Source of the DNA: Sneathiella marina
GTDB taxonomy: Bacteria > Pseudomonadota > Alphaproteobacteria > Sneathiellales > Sneathiellaceae
Assembly: GCF_023746535.1 (NCBI RefSeq)
Contig: NZ_CP098747.1
Span: 1,184,364-1,248,363, forward strand
Direction of reading: 5' to 3'
Length of the DNA stretch: 64,000 nt
Shown: one piece after another, positions 25,506 to 34,142 of the stretch
Numbering within the stretch: position 1 is the stretch's first letter
Layout of the letters: every line of letters begins with the position of its first letter
Translations under genes and position numbers: made by a program
The notes under the pieces: generated by a model
Database searches by the model: none
What the model was told of the DNA's origin: nothing
What the model saw: the letters and a program-made list of their open reading frames with translations, nothing else

Positions 25506-26054
25506 ATGAAAGTAATCTCAAAAAACAAGCATACAAGCCTCTTTGCGACATTGATGATCCTTTTGCTGGTATCGCCAATAATTGATGATGAGGCAACGGG
25601 TGCCGTTCTTCTTCCGGCCCTTTTCTCACTCGTCCTTATTGCCTGTACTCTAGTCGTCGACAAAAGCAGGCATCAAACACTCATTGTCCTCTCATTTGCT
25701 GTCCCCTGGGCCTATCTGACTTGGCTGCATCCAAGTTTATCAGATTATCCCGTTGCTAACATCGCCAATTTCATCCTGGTGACCTGCACAATATATGTCG
25801 CACTCATCTTGCTAATCGGAATCAGTTCTACCGAAAAAGTAAGCAGGGACATCATTTTTGGGGCTATCACCGTCTATCTAATGGTTGGAATTGCATGGAC
25901 CATTGTCTACGCATTGATCGAAAATTTTCGCCCCAGTTCTTTTGATTTAGGGGCCACTGAAAACGGACTGATCTGGAATAGACTGATCTATTTCAGTTTT
26001 TCAATAATTACAACGCTTGGATATGGAGTTGGGATTCCTTTTAATTTCTCATAA
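25506..26054 (+). pseudogene. Two-helix potassium channel cut at the selectivity filter
   Basis: Encodes 182 residues with about five hydrophobic segments (near 13-24, 34-50, 58-72, 86-106 and 116-138), then the pore loop RLIYFSFSIITTLGYG (159-174). In potassium channels of the ion-channel-2 family the TLGYG filter is followed by an aspartate, an outer loop and a last membrane helix. Here the filter is followed by VGIPFNFS and a stop. None of the three forward frames downstream restores the missing helix, so a deletion or rearrangement rather than a single frameshift is likely. The product could not form a normal pore. Confidence 0.7.
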
Positions 26055-26140
26055 TTAGCTTGTTATTCAAGGCGTTAAGAGGAAAACTGTGAATATATTT
26101 GGAAATCCAATGCAAAGGGAGGGGACGCTTGTTCCAGATA

Positions 26141-27166
26141 ATGGACATCAATGAAGATCAAGCTCGCTACATCATGGCGGTCTTGAAAATGATTGCTACG
26201 GCAAATGGAACGATCGAGATGCACGATATACATCGTCGTACCATTGAGGCGATTGCTAAGCATCTGTTGATATCGCATATTGATCTTGAAAGTTTACCTG
26301 GCAACCTTCCTGAGGCCGCCGAAGAAGTAGAAGCTAAGATGCGTCACGAGGTCATCCATATCGCGGCAATCATGGCTGTTCTTGAAGTCGAGGGCAAAGG
26401 TAAGCGGGCACAAACCCTAGCAGAGCTGGCAAAGCATTGGAAACTCGAGAAAGGTTTTGTTCTAGGGGTGACCGGGCTGGTTGAAAATCACAAAATGAGA
26501 ATTTTCCTTCATGTCTTGCAGGCTTCCAAAGTAGAGCTGGGAGGAGGAGCTCTGACCCAGGTTTGGGACATTGCTAAAGCACGTTTGAGGCTAGATGGGG
26601 ATAAAAAATTGCTAGCCCGCTATCAGAGTTATCGCAATCTACCTGAGGGTACACTCGGCCATGAAATGCTGAGATATTATGACGACAACGGATTTAATTT
26701 GCCCGGTAAACCTGATAACTACTTCTCAAATGCGCTGATCAAACACGATTTCCATCATGTTTTGTCAGGCTATTCCACCTCCCCACTGGGTGAAATTGCG
26801 GTCCAGTTTTTTGATGCGGGAATTTCAAAAATAGATTATTCATCAGCCTTAGTTGCTTTAGTGGCTCAATTTCAAATAGCTATGACAATTGATTCTACCA
26901 TCCCTACCTGGATCAATCAGTTTGATCCAGAAATTGCATTCCTGGCAATGGAACGAGGACAAGCCTGCACTGAAAACTATTTGGACGAAGATTACGATTT
27001 TTATGCGCTGGCAACCGAGAAATTATCTGATATTCGAAAGCGGTTCAACATTTCAGAGCAAGGAATGCTTGTCAGCGGCCCAACTGATAAATGGTGTGGG
27101 CCGCTCGGAAAACCTTATGAAAGAGCTAATGATGAATTGATCAAACCTGCGACTTTGAAAATCTGA
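26141..27166 (+). CDS. Coq4-like protein with N-terminal TerB-like helical domain
   Basis: About 341 residues, no signal peptide. The middle part (PEGTLGHEMLRYYDDNG, then ALIKHDFHHVLSGYSTSPLG, about residues 178-231) resembles the Coq4 family, including the histidine-rich HDxxH motif thought to bind metal. The first 100 residues (DQARYIMAVLKMIATANGTIE) are helical and weakly like TerB-type domains. Coq4 acts in ubiquinone synthesis, but this distant member stands alone and its job is unknown. A strong AGGGAGGGG at 26116-26124 is well placed for a TTG start at 26129; ATG 26141 is the conservative choice. A hairpin follows the gene. Confidence 0.6.
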   Translation: MDINEDQARYIMAVLKMIATANGTIEMHDIHRRTIEAIAKHLLISHIDLESLPGNLPEAAEEVEAKMRHEVIHIAAIMAVLEVEGKGKRAQTLAELAKHWKLEKGFVLGVTGLVENHKMRIFLHVLQASKVELGGGALTQVWDIAKARLRLDGDKKLLARYQSYRNLPEGTLGHEMLRYYDDNGFNLPGKPDNYFSNALIKHDFHHVLSGYSTSPLGEIAVQFFDAGISKIDYSSALVALVAQFQIAMTIDSTIPTWINQFDPEIAFLAMERGQACTENYLDEDYDFYALATEKLSDIRKRFNISEQGMLVSGPTDKWCGPLGKPYERANDELIKPATLKI

Positions 27167-27199
27167 AGGAAAATTTGGCATTAACGCCAAATGCTTCAG
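27163..27199 (+). terminator. Hairpin at the end of the Coq4-like gene
   Basis: Two nested stems: CTGAAG with CTTCAG outside and ATTTGGC with GCCAAAT inside, starting at the stop codon. There is no long T-run, so it is a terminator candidate rather than a textbook one. It lies between convergent genes. Confidence 0.5.
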
Positions 27200-27339
27200 A
27201 GCGGCTTTGCTGTAATTTCAGTTTATCTGTGACGATTTGCGTTGGCGCGAAACCCTGCATCTTCAATAGTTTTCTCATCAGTTTCAAGGCAGCTTTTGTG
27301 TTTCTTCAGGATTGTAGGAGGAAATCCAAAGCCTCACCC

Positions 27340-29580
27340 TCACTCCCGTGCCATTTCAGCTTTGCCGACCCCTTCACCGTCCAAGTTTTTTTGCTTCGCC
27401 ATATGAACGGTGATTTTACGGAGAAAACCATTGAATTCAAAGGGGGAATCATAGTCTCCAACAGGATTTCCGCGGTCCCGTCCGATATCCAGCCCGGACC
27501 ATGAAATCAGCATAAAGAAACCAAGGTGACTTTCGATTCTGCCCGCTGGTTCCCCATCAATCAACAGGGTATAGCGGCTTTTGCCCATGCCGATACCCAT
27601 TTTAGGTTTTTCCTCGCGCGTTAGTCGTTCCACCTTTATCCCAAGCAAGCGCCGTCCAGGCTCCACGGGTTTATCCGATGTCACGACGACATGCTCGCCA
27701 CCTATATTCAAATCATGTACCAAAAAGCCATCGCGTAGAAAAAGGCTATATCCTGAGGTGCTGTCACCGTGAGCGATCAGAACGCCTTGTCCGCCCTTTT
27801 TTGGTATATCCACATCCGCCTCTATCCTGTAATCACGACTACGAAGATCTGGCGCTACGTCTGATGGAATGTGGCCAACGCCGCGATGGAAAACGGCTTT
27901 ATTGCGGGCACCTTGCAATCGTTCCGCATTTTCGGCAAAGCGCGGAGCAAAGCGATCGTCCAAGGGAAGAACTTTGTGCTTCTCTGCTTCCTCCCACCAA
28001 TTGCTAATCATTTCTGACAGCCGGTCCGGATGAACACCTGCGAGATCGTGGGCCTCGGAGAAATCTTCCTCCAGGTTGTAAAGTTCCCAATTATCTTCCT
28101 CAAACGGAGTGCCCATGGGATGGAACGCGACAGCTTTCCATCCGTCTTGCCAAAGGCCACGATGTCCGAACATTTCAAAATACTGTGGAGCTTCCCGAGA
28201 TGGCGCATCTACTTGAAAAAGGCTTTGCTTGAAGCTATGCCCCTCAATTGGCTGTTGCTCAACACCGTTGATTTGGCTTGGTGGTTCGATCGATATCAAA
28301 TCGAGTAGGGTAGGGACAAGATCGCTGCAATGAGCAAACTGATGCCGTAATTCTCCCTTGGCCAAGATGTTTTCTGGCCAAGAAATAATGAGTGGATCTC
28401 GGATTCCACCGCCGTGCGTATTCTGTTTATATCTTTTTAACGGTGTGTTTGCCGCCATTGCCCAACCATGGGGAAAGTTCGAATGTGTATCCGGTCCACC
28501 AATATCCTCAATTCGTGCTATTTTTTCGGCCATAGGTTCAGGCCTCAGATTGAACGGCCCCATGGCGTTGACGAGCCCATTTCGCCCACCTTCCTGGCTA
28601 GCGCCGTTGTCCGATAAAACCAGAATAAGAGTATTATCTTTTTGTCCTGTTTTTTCCAAAAAGTCGATTAGTCGGGTGATTTGTTGGTCAGTATGATCCA
28701 GCATGCCGGCATAGGCAGATTGCAGCCGTGTAAAAAGGCGGCGTTCCTCCGGGCTATGACTTTCCCATTCCTTTACACCATCATTTCGCGGTGGCATGTC
28801 TGTGCCGGGCGGGACTATCCCCATTTCCATTTGCCGAGCCATACGTTTTTGGCGTTCTTTGTCCCACCCTTCTTCAAACATGGGGTCATAGCTTTTTATG
28901 ATGCCCTTCGGCGCCTGATGAGGTGCATGGCAGGCCCCAAAAGCACACCACAACAGCCACGGATGTTCCTCTCCACCTGCCTGGTGATCCGCTAGTAGTC
29001 GAATGGACTGATCAACCAAATCCTCTGTCAAATGATAGCCTGAGACAAAATCTCCCGGCGGGTCGATATGGCCGTTGTCCCTGATCAACTCAGGTGCATA
29101 GTGGTCTGTTTCCGCATCAAGAAATCCGTAGAACCGATCAAATCCGCGACTCAAAGGCCATCCGTCAAATGGCCCTGTAGGGCCGCTTTCACTTAGCGGT
29201 GTGACATGCCATTTTCCGATCATGTAATTGCGATATGCATGAGGCCTTAGCATTTCGGCGAGTGTACCAGCCGATTTAGCAATCTTTCCCCGATAGCCGG
29301 GATAGCCGCTATCAAAATTTGCGAGGCATCCAACTCCTACCGAATGATGGTTTCTTCCCGTTAGAAGAGACGCGCGGGTTGTTGAACACATGGCCGTTGT
29401 ATGGAACCCTGTATAGCGAAGGCCTGAAGCTGCAATGGCATCTATCGCAGGGGTGCGGATCGAAGAGCCGTAACATCCGAAATCAGAAAAACCGACATCA
29501 TCGAAAAGAACTACTAGAATGTTAGGGGCGCCCTTCGGCGGTAGGACCGGATCAGGCCACCATGGCTTGGTTTCTTCCAT
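27340..29580 (-). CDS. Type I arylsulfatase-like enzyme, cytoplasmic
   Basis: Hydrolyses sulfate esters. The 746-residue protein begins with the metal-binding NILVVLFDDVGFSD strand (20-33) and has the active-site motif CSTTRASLLTGRN (Cys65), in which the cysteine would be converted to formylglycine. The IGKWH segment (about 120) completes the site. About the last 170 residues form an extra beta-rich region (VDIPKKGGQGVLIAHGD onward). There is no signal peptide, so it acts inside the cell after import. The ATG at 29580 has AAGGA eight bases upstream, unlike the in-frame ATG at 29634. Last gene of the CoA-transferase operon. No formylglycine-generating enzyme is in the window. Confidence 0.85.
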   Translation of the reverse strand: MEETKPWWPDPVLPPKGAPNILVVLFDDVGFSDFGCYGSSIRTPAIDAIAASGLRYTGFHTTAMCSTTRASLLTGRNHHSVGVGCLANFDSGYPGYRGKIAKSAGTLAEMLRPHAYRNYMIGKWHVTPLSESGPTGPFDGWPLSRGFDRFYGFLDAETDHYAPELIRDNGHIDPPGDFVSGYHLTEDLVDQSIRLLADHQAGGEEHPWLLWCAFGACHAPHQAPKGIIKSYDPMFEEGWDKERQKRMARQMEMGIVPPGTDMPPRNDGVKEWESHSPEERRLFTRLQSAYAGMLDHTDQQITRLIDFLEKTGQKDNTLILVLSDNGASQEGGRNGLVNAMGPFNLRPEPMAEKIARIEDIGGPDTHSNFPHGWAMAANTPLKRYKQNTHGGGIRDPLIISWPENILAKGELRHQFAHCSDLVPTLLDLISIEPPSQINGVEQQPIEGHSFKQSLFQVDAPSREAPQYFEMFGHRGLWQDGWKAVAFHPMGTPFEEDNWELYNLEEDFSEAHDLAGVHPDRLSEMISNWWEEAEKHKVLPLDDRFAPRFAENAERLQGARNKAVFHRGVGHIPSDVAPDLRSRDYRIEADVDIPKKGGQGVLIAHGDSTSGYSLFLRDGFLVHDLNIGGEHVVVTSDKPVEPGRRLLGIKVERLTREEKPKMGIGMGKSRYTLLIDGEPAGRIESHLGFFMLISWSGLDIGRDRGNPVGDYDSPFEFNGFLRKITVHMAKQKNLDGEGVGKAEMARE

Positions 29581-29649
29581 CAGTTTATCCTTTTTCGCCT
29601 GCGTAATAGGCGTGTTATTTATTCTGGCAACCATAGAAATTCAGTGAGA

Positions 29650-30825
29650 CTACCTGCGAATAGTTCCCCTTTCAGAAACTTGTTTCTTTGTATTTTTTGC
29701 GATGTTGAGCTGATGTATCTGACTGGTTCCTTCATATAATCTGAAGAGCCGTACATCTCTGTAGAAGCGTTCGATATTGCTATAATCCGCCACATAACCA
29801 GAGCCTCCAAAAATTTGAACGGCACGATCTGCAACCCGTCCGCACATTTCGGTCGCAAAATATTTGCACATGGAGGCTTCAAGTGTCACATCGCCACCGT
29901 CATCCCGCTTGCGGGCCGTTTCCAGAATGAGTGCACGAGCGGCAGCGATTTCCGTATGGCTATCCGCGATCATAGCCTGAACAAGCTGGAAGTCTGCAAT
30001 TGGGGCTCCAAACTGTTGGCGCTCTAGAGCATGCTTGGTAGCTTCATCCAGCATTCGCATTGCCGGACCTGTACTCAGTGCAGACAAGTGAATTCGTTGC
30101 TTGTTCAAGGCCTTCATAGCCGTTTTAAAACCAACTCCTTCCTTGCCTCCTAAAATACGGGTTGCCGGAATGCGGCAGTTTTCAAAGTATACTTCAGATA
30201 CTGGAGACCCAGATTGCCCCATCATTTTATAGGCAGGGCCAACAGATAATCCCGGTGTATCGCGATCAACCAGAAACGCGCTGATCCCGTTATGGGTTGG
30301 GTCGTTTACATCTGTTCGAGCAAAAACGGTGAACAGGTCTGAAATAGGGGCGTTGGTGATATAAGCCTTGGATCCGTTTAGAATAAAGCTGTCACCATCG
30401 CGAATTGCTGTTGTTTTGAGCGCAGTAGCCTCAGACCCTGCTTCTTTTTCCGTGAGAGCAAAGCAACCAACAATATCACCGTTCGCCAGCTTGGGAAGAA
30501 AGGCGTTCTTTTGCTGGCCGGTTCCATCAACAATAAGGGATTCGCTGCCAATACCGGTATTAGATCCAACCCGAGCCCGAAACGCGACAGAGCAGTAAGA
30601 GAGTTCGAAGGCCGCAAACACAAGTTCTTCAGTTGTCAAACCTGCGCCGCCGTATTGTTCGGGAACGGACCATCCGAAAAATCCACTCCTCTGCATGTCA
30701 TCGACGAGGTCTTGGGGGACTTCATTGAGAGAGGCGACCCGGTCTTCGTTAGGGATCGCGACGTTCTCGACCCATTGACGGATTTTGGCCAGAAATATTT
30801 CGTTTGCTTCGGTATCTCGTATCAT
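29650..30825 (-). CDS. Acyl-CoA dehydrogenase, short/medium-chain type
   Basis: A 391-residue FAD enzyme that oxidises an acyl-CoA at the 2,3 position. FAD-binding segments CFALTEKEAGSEAT and AYITNAPISDLF are visible, followed by RQQFGAPIADFQLVQ. The catalytic base is at Glu365 in LYEGTSQIHQ, the C-terminal position of short- and medium-chain enzymes. This differs from the isovaleryl-type enzyme at 14807. It follows the nitronate-monooxygenase-like gene by 40 bases and precedes the sulfatase by 69, so all three are probably on one transcript. Substrate unknown. Confidence 0.88.
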   Translation of the reverse strand: MIRDTEANEIFLAKIRQWVENVAIPNEDRVASLNEVPQDLVDDMQRSGFFGWSVPEQYGGAGLTTEELVFAAFELSYCSVAFRARVGSNTGIGSESLIVDGTGQQKNAFLPKLANGDIVGCFALTEKEAGSEATALKTTAIRDGDSFILNGSKAYITNAPISDLFTVFARTDVNDPTHNGISAFLVDRDTPGLSVGPAYKMMGQSGSPVSEVYFENCRIPATRILGGKEGVGFKTAMKALNKQRIHLSALSTGPAMRMLDEATKHALERQQFGAPIADFQLVQAMIADSHTEIAAARALILETARKRDDGGDVTLEASMCKYFATEMCGRVADRAVQIFGGSGYVADYSNIERFYRDVRLFRLYEGTSQIHQLNIAKNTKKQVSERGTIRR

Positions 30826-30865
30826 TTTTATTATTCGCTTTCGAATATCGATTTAGCGGTGGGGG

Positions 30866-31957
30866 TCAGGCGCCTGTCAAACGTGTGATATTGGCAAACG
30901 AGTCATTGGTCTCTGAAACCAACCGTTTCATAATTTCATCTACAGTCTTTAGCTCATTGAACCACACGATACACTGTCCCGTGGCGTCATAGATCAGGGG
31001 CTCGACTTCATGCTCATTTATACCTGCAATAATATCAGCAGTAAGAACCTGCTGATAAGGCATTGAAAGTGGCGTAGGGGCGCTTTCCTTATTCCATTCT
31101 TCAGTCCATGCCGTTTTAATAAGACGGGCTGGTTTACCGCTGTGGCTATAAGATATCTCCGTATCTAGGCTTGTTGCCTTCAAAAGCTTTTGAGTGAGCA
31201 CATCAGATAACGCATGCTCCTTGGAGGTAAGCCAGGCAGTGCCGAGCCAGACACCCTGCGCACCAAGGGCGAGAGATGCCGCAATATGACAGCCGTGGCC
31301 TACACCTCCGGCAGCCAAAACAGGTATGTCACCAGCCGCCTTAACAATTTGGGGCACCAAGGAAAAAGTGCCGATTGGTCCAGTATGTCCACCAGCGTCA
31401 TAGCCTTGGGCAACAATCAAGTCGACACCAGCGTCGCGGGCCTTGGCAGCGTGGCGGGGTGCACCGACCAATGAGATCGTCTTTTTCCCGTATCGCTTGG
31501 CGCGACCTATCATTTCCGGTGGCATGCCGACAGCAGAAGCAAAACTATGGGTGCCGGATTCAAGTGTTGCGGCCATTTGTTCTTCAAATAATTGCTGTGA
31601 CCGGGTCTGTGAAGAAAAGAAGGTAGGCTTGGTTGCTTCAGGAACATGGTACTTTTCAGCTAGACCAGCTACGAAATCTTTGTGTTCTTGCGGTAAGCTA
31701 TCAACAACCTTCTTCCGATCTGTTTCTTCGCCGACAGACGCGGGGATCATTAAATCGATACCGAAGGGCAGGCCGTCCAATTCCTCCTGCATTATCTTTG
31801 CTTCGGCGGCGATCTCTTCAGGCATACTTCTGGCCGCACCAAAAACCGGGTATCCACCTGCTTTTCCAAGGGCAACCATGACATCAATACTATGAGCAAG
31901 GCCGAAGATCGGATATCGAATTCCCATTTCTTTACAAATCGGTGTGGCAAGCTCCAT
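30866..31957 (-). CDS. Nitronate monooxygenase-like FMN protein
   Basis: A TIM-barrel flavoprotein of about 363 residues in the NMO/2-nitropropane dioxygenase superfamily. It shows RYPIFGLAHS near the start and the phosphate-binding VLAAGGVGHGCHIAASLALG (about 222-241) followed by GVWLGTAWL. A GYDAGGHTGPIG loop is also typical. Members range from nitronate oxidases to enoyl reductases, and acyl-CoA context suggests the latter may be as likely. ATG 31957 is used, with AAAGGA nine bases upstream; the longer frame would begin with TTG inside the IclR stop. Nineteen bases after the IclR gene. Confidence 0.78.
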   Translation of the reverse strand: MELATPICKEMGIRYPIFGLAHSIDVMVALGKAGGYPVFGAARSMPEEIAAEAKIMQEELDGLPFGIDLMIPASVGEETDRKKVVDSLPQEHKDFVAGLAEKYHVPEATKPTFFSSQTRSQQLFEEQMAATLESGTHSFASAVGMPPEMIGRAKRYGKKTISLVGAPRHAAKARDAGVDLIVAQGYDAGGHTGPIGTFSLVPQIVKAAGDIPVLAAGGVGHGCHIAASLALGAQGVWLGTAWLTSKEHALSDVLTQKLLKATSLDTEISYSHSGKPARLIKTAWTEEWNKESAPTPLSMPYQQVLTADIIAGINEHEVEPLIYDATGQCIVWFNELKTVDEIMKRLVSETNDSFANITRLTGA

Positions 31958-31976
31958 AACGTCATGTCCTTTATTA

Positions 31977-32810
31977 TTAGTTTCCAAAGATATTTATGAG
32001 GCGCAAGTTTTCCGCAACTGAAGCAAGCCGAGGGGCAAGATCATTTTCAACCTCTTCCTTGCGGGCTCGATAGGCTGGAATACCGCAGGAAATTGTCACG
32101 TCAAGACCATCCGATGTCTTGCCAATAGGCGCTGCCATGGCATGCATATTTTCGCGCCATTCACCAAATGAAATGCAATAACCCTTCTCTTTGCAGCTTT
32201 TGATGGACTCTTCAATACGCGTTCCACACGCTTCCAGAGATCCCGGATATTGGCTTTCGATTTCCTCCAGTTTAAGGGCAAGCTGTTCGTCTGAAAGCAT
32301 GGACAGGAGAGACCTGCCTGTTGCTGTATTCGCGAGGGGGATAGTCATTCCCATCTCCGGTACATGAGGGAAATTCGAGGTATCTCCTGCAGTCTGAATG
32401 TAAACTGTATCTGCCCCATTGAAGACGGCGAGAGATGTATTCCCTTTCGCAAATTCTGCAAATTCTGACATAAGCCCTACCGCTTTTTGCCGCCATTTCA
32501 TGGACGATAATATAGGATATGAAAGCGCCAAAATTCCAGGAGCCAGCCTGAAACCTCCTTTCGGATTCCTACGCAAGTACTGAAGTGCCATTAGTGTTTT
32601 ACAGAGTCGTGAAACCGTCGCTTTATTGATTTCAAGCCGTTTCGCAATCTGTATGTTTGTCAGGACCTCTTCTGCGTCTCGGAAGCACCCTAATATTTCC
32701 ATCCCACGGATTAAAGTCAAGGACAAAGAGGCATCTTTTTCTACCAATTTGTCTTTTAAAAATAGATGCTTGTTGTGATTTCCTGAAGATCTACTGGAAA
32801 GGTTCGTCAT
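31977..32810 (-). CDS. IclR family transcriptional regulator (second copy)
   Basis: 277 residues with a 25-residue charged N-terminal extension, then a winged helix containing LTNIQIAKRLEINKATVSRL (about 50-69). The effector domain has NTATGRSLLSML and CISFGEWRENMHAMAAPI. The ATG overlaps the CoA-transferase stop by four bases (ATGA). It therefore lies inside the operon it probably controls, unlike the first copy, which is upstream of its CoA-transferase. Likely effector is the imported acid or its CoA ester. Control region at 34040-34142. Confidence 0.87.
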   Translation of the reverse strand: MTNLSSRSSGNHNKHLFLKDKLVEKDASLSLTLIRGMEILGCFRDAEEVLTNIQIAKRLEINKATVSRLCKTLMALQYLRRNPKGGFRLAPGILALSYPILSSMKWRQKAVGLMSEFAEFAKGNTSLAVFNGADTVYIQTAGDTSNFPHVPEMGMTIPLANTATGRSLLSMLSDEQLALKLEEIESQYPGSLEACGTRIEESIKSCKEKGYCISFGEWRENMHAMAAPIGKTSDGLDVTISCGIPAYRARKEEVENDLAPRLASVAENLRLINIFGN

Positions 32811-34039
32811 ATAATCCCTCGCTCCCGATAGGCGTTGATTTCATCAACGGACATTCCTAGCAGATTTTCATAGAGAGCGACATTGTTTGCCCCCAGATTC
32901 TTCGCTGTCCATCTTATGTTTCCGGGATAACGGGTAAATTTAGGCGTCACGGCCTGAAGCCGAACAGATCCGAAATCGTCATCTGGGACTGAAACGATGG
33001 CCTCTCTTGCGGTATACTGTGGATCCTTGAAAATCTGATCGACGGAATATATTGGAGCGATTGTTCCTTTTGCTTTGGAAAATGCTTCTAGAACTTCCTC
33101 CAGAGTATGTGAGGCAATGAACCCACCAAAAAGGCGGTCAAGCTCGACCGCATTTTGAACCCTCAAACCATTGCTGCTAAACCTCGGGTCCTCAACCAAT
33201 TCCGGGCGACCAATTGCACACGCATTTGCAAGAAAAGTTGAATTGGTGCTGCCAGCTAAAGAGACATAGCATTTGTCACTGGTCATATAAACATCGGAAG
33301 GCGCCGAATATTGGTTCCGATTGCCACTCCGTTCTCTCACTGTTCCTAATTGATCATATTCAACGGCAAGAAAGTCCAGTAGCCGAAAGGTTGCTTCAGT
33401 AAGGGACAAGTCAATCTCTTCCCCAACTTGCTTAGGGTGTCTTGCAACTTGAAAAAGCGCGGCGAGAATTGACATGGCGCCGAACAGTCCACCGATCGCG
33501 TCGGACAGCGGATATCCTGTATGCATGGGAAGGCCTTCCGGTTCTCCGGTAATATGGGTAAGACCGCCCATTGCTTCGAATATGCGAGCGAAACCAGGCT
33601 GGTCAACATAAGGGCCATATTGTCCAAATGCTGTTACTCTGAGAATGACAAGCTTTGGGTTGGCTTTCCAGAGAGTTGCTTGATCCAATCCCCATTTCTC
33701 AAGGGTTCCAGGTCTGAAATTTTCGATTAAGACGTCAAATTTGGGCAGCATCTTCAAAAGAAGTTCCGCTCCTTCTTTTTTTCGAAGATCCAGGGTACCA
33801 AATTTCTTGCCCCTATTGGCGGCCTTCCACCACAGCGATTTTCCTTCTTTAAAGGGTGGAAACCCGCGCATACCGTCTCCCGTTTCGGGAAGTTCAAGCT
33901 TTACAACATCGGCGCCAAAATCAGCCAGCAGCGTTCCGGCAAACGGTCCGGCGATAATTGTGGCGATGTCCAGAATTCGAAGACCTGATAACGGGCCCTT
34001 GCCACTTGCTTCGCCCATCTTGCTGCCTGTTTCGTCCAT
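32807..34039 (-). CDS. Family III CoA-transferase (second copy)
   Basis: A 410-residue CaiB/BaiF-type enzyme and first gene of a five-gene minus-strand operon. It has GLRILDIATIIAGPFAGTLL, DFGADVVKLELPETGD, LIENFRPGTL (about 109-118) and the probable catalytic aspartate in GYPLSDAIGGLFGA. It resembles the copy at 21300 strongly enough to suggest duplication or related substrates. An AGGA sits eight bases before the ATG. It presumably activates the acid brought in by the divergent TAXI system. Confidence 0.9.
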   Translation of the reverse strand: MDETGSKMGEASGKGPLSGLRILDIATIIAGPFAGTLLADFGADVVKLELPETGDGMRGFPPFKEGKSLWWKAANRGKKFGTLDLRKKEGAELLLKMLPKFDVLIENFRPGTLEKWGLDQATLWKANPKLVILRVTAFGQYGPYVDQPGFARIFEAMGGLTHITGEPEGLPMHTGYPLSDAIGGLFGAMSILAALFQVARHPKQVGEEIDLSLTEATFRLLDFLAVEYDQLGTVRERSGNRNQYSAPSDVYMTSDKCYVSLAGSTNSTFLANACAIGRPELVEDPRFSSNGLRVQNAVELDRLFGGFIASHTLEEVLEAFSKAKGTIAPIYSVDQIFKDPQYTAREAIVSVPDDDFGSVRLQAVTPKFTRYPGNIRWTAKNLGANNVALYENLLGMSVDEINAYRERGII

Positions 34040-34074
34040 TTGAAAATCCTGGTTTCTCTTTTTCTAGTTAGCTA

Positions 34075-34114
34075 TTGACATATATTGTTACGATAATTAA
34101 AACATATTTGTCAA
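34075..34114. promoter_or_regulatory. Divergent promoter region with overlapping -35 elements
   Basis: The 103-base gap holds TTGACA at 34075 on the plus strand, followed 17 bases later by TAAAAC. On the minus strand TTGACA reads from 34114. The two form an imperfect dyad of 40 bases. ACGATAAT occurs twice on the plus strand (near 34090 and 34137). One IclR protein bound here could control both directions. Confidence 0.45.
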
Positions 34115-34142
34115 TTGTATTAATAAATGAAAAATAACGATA

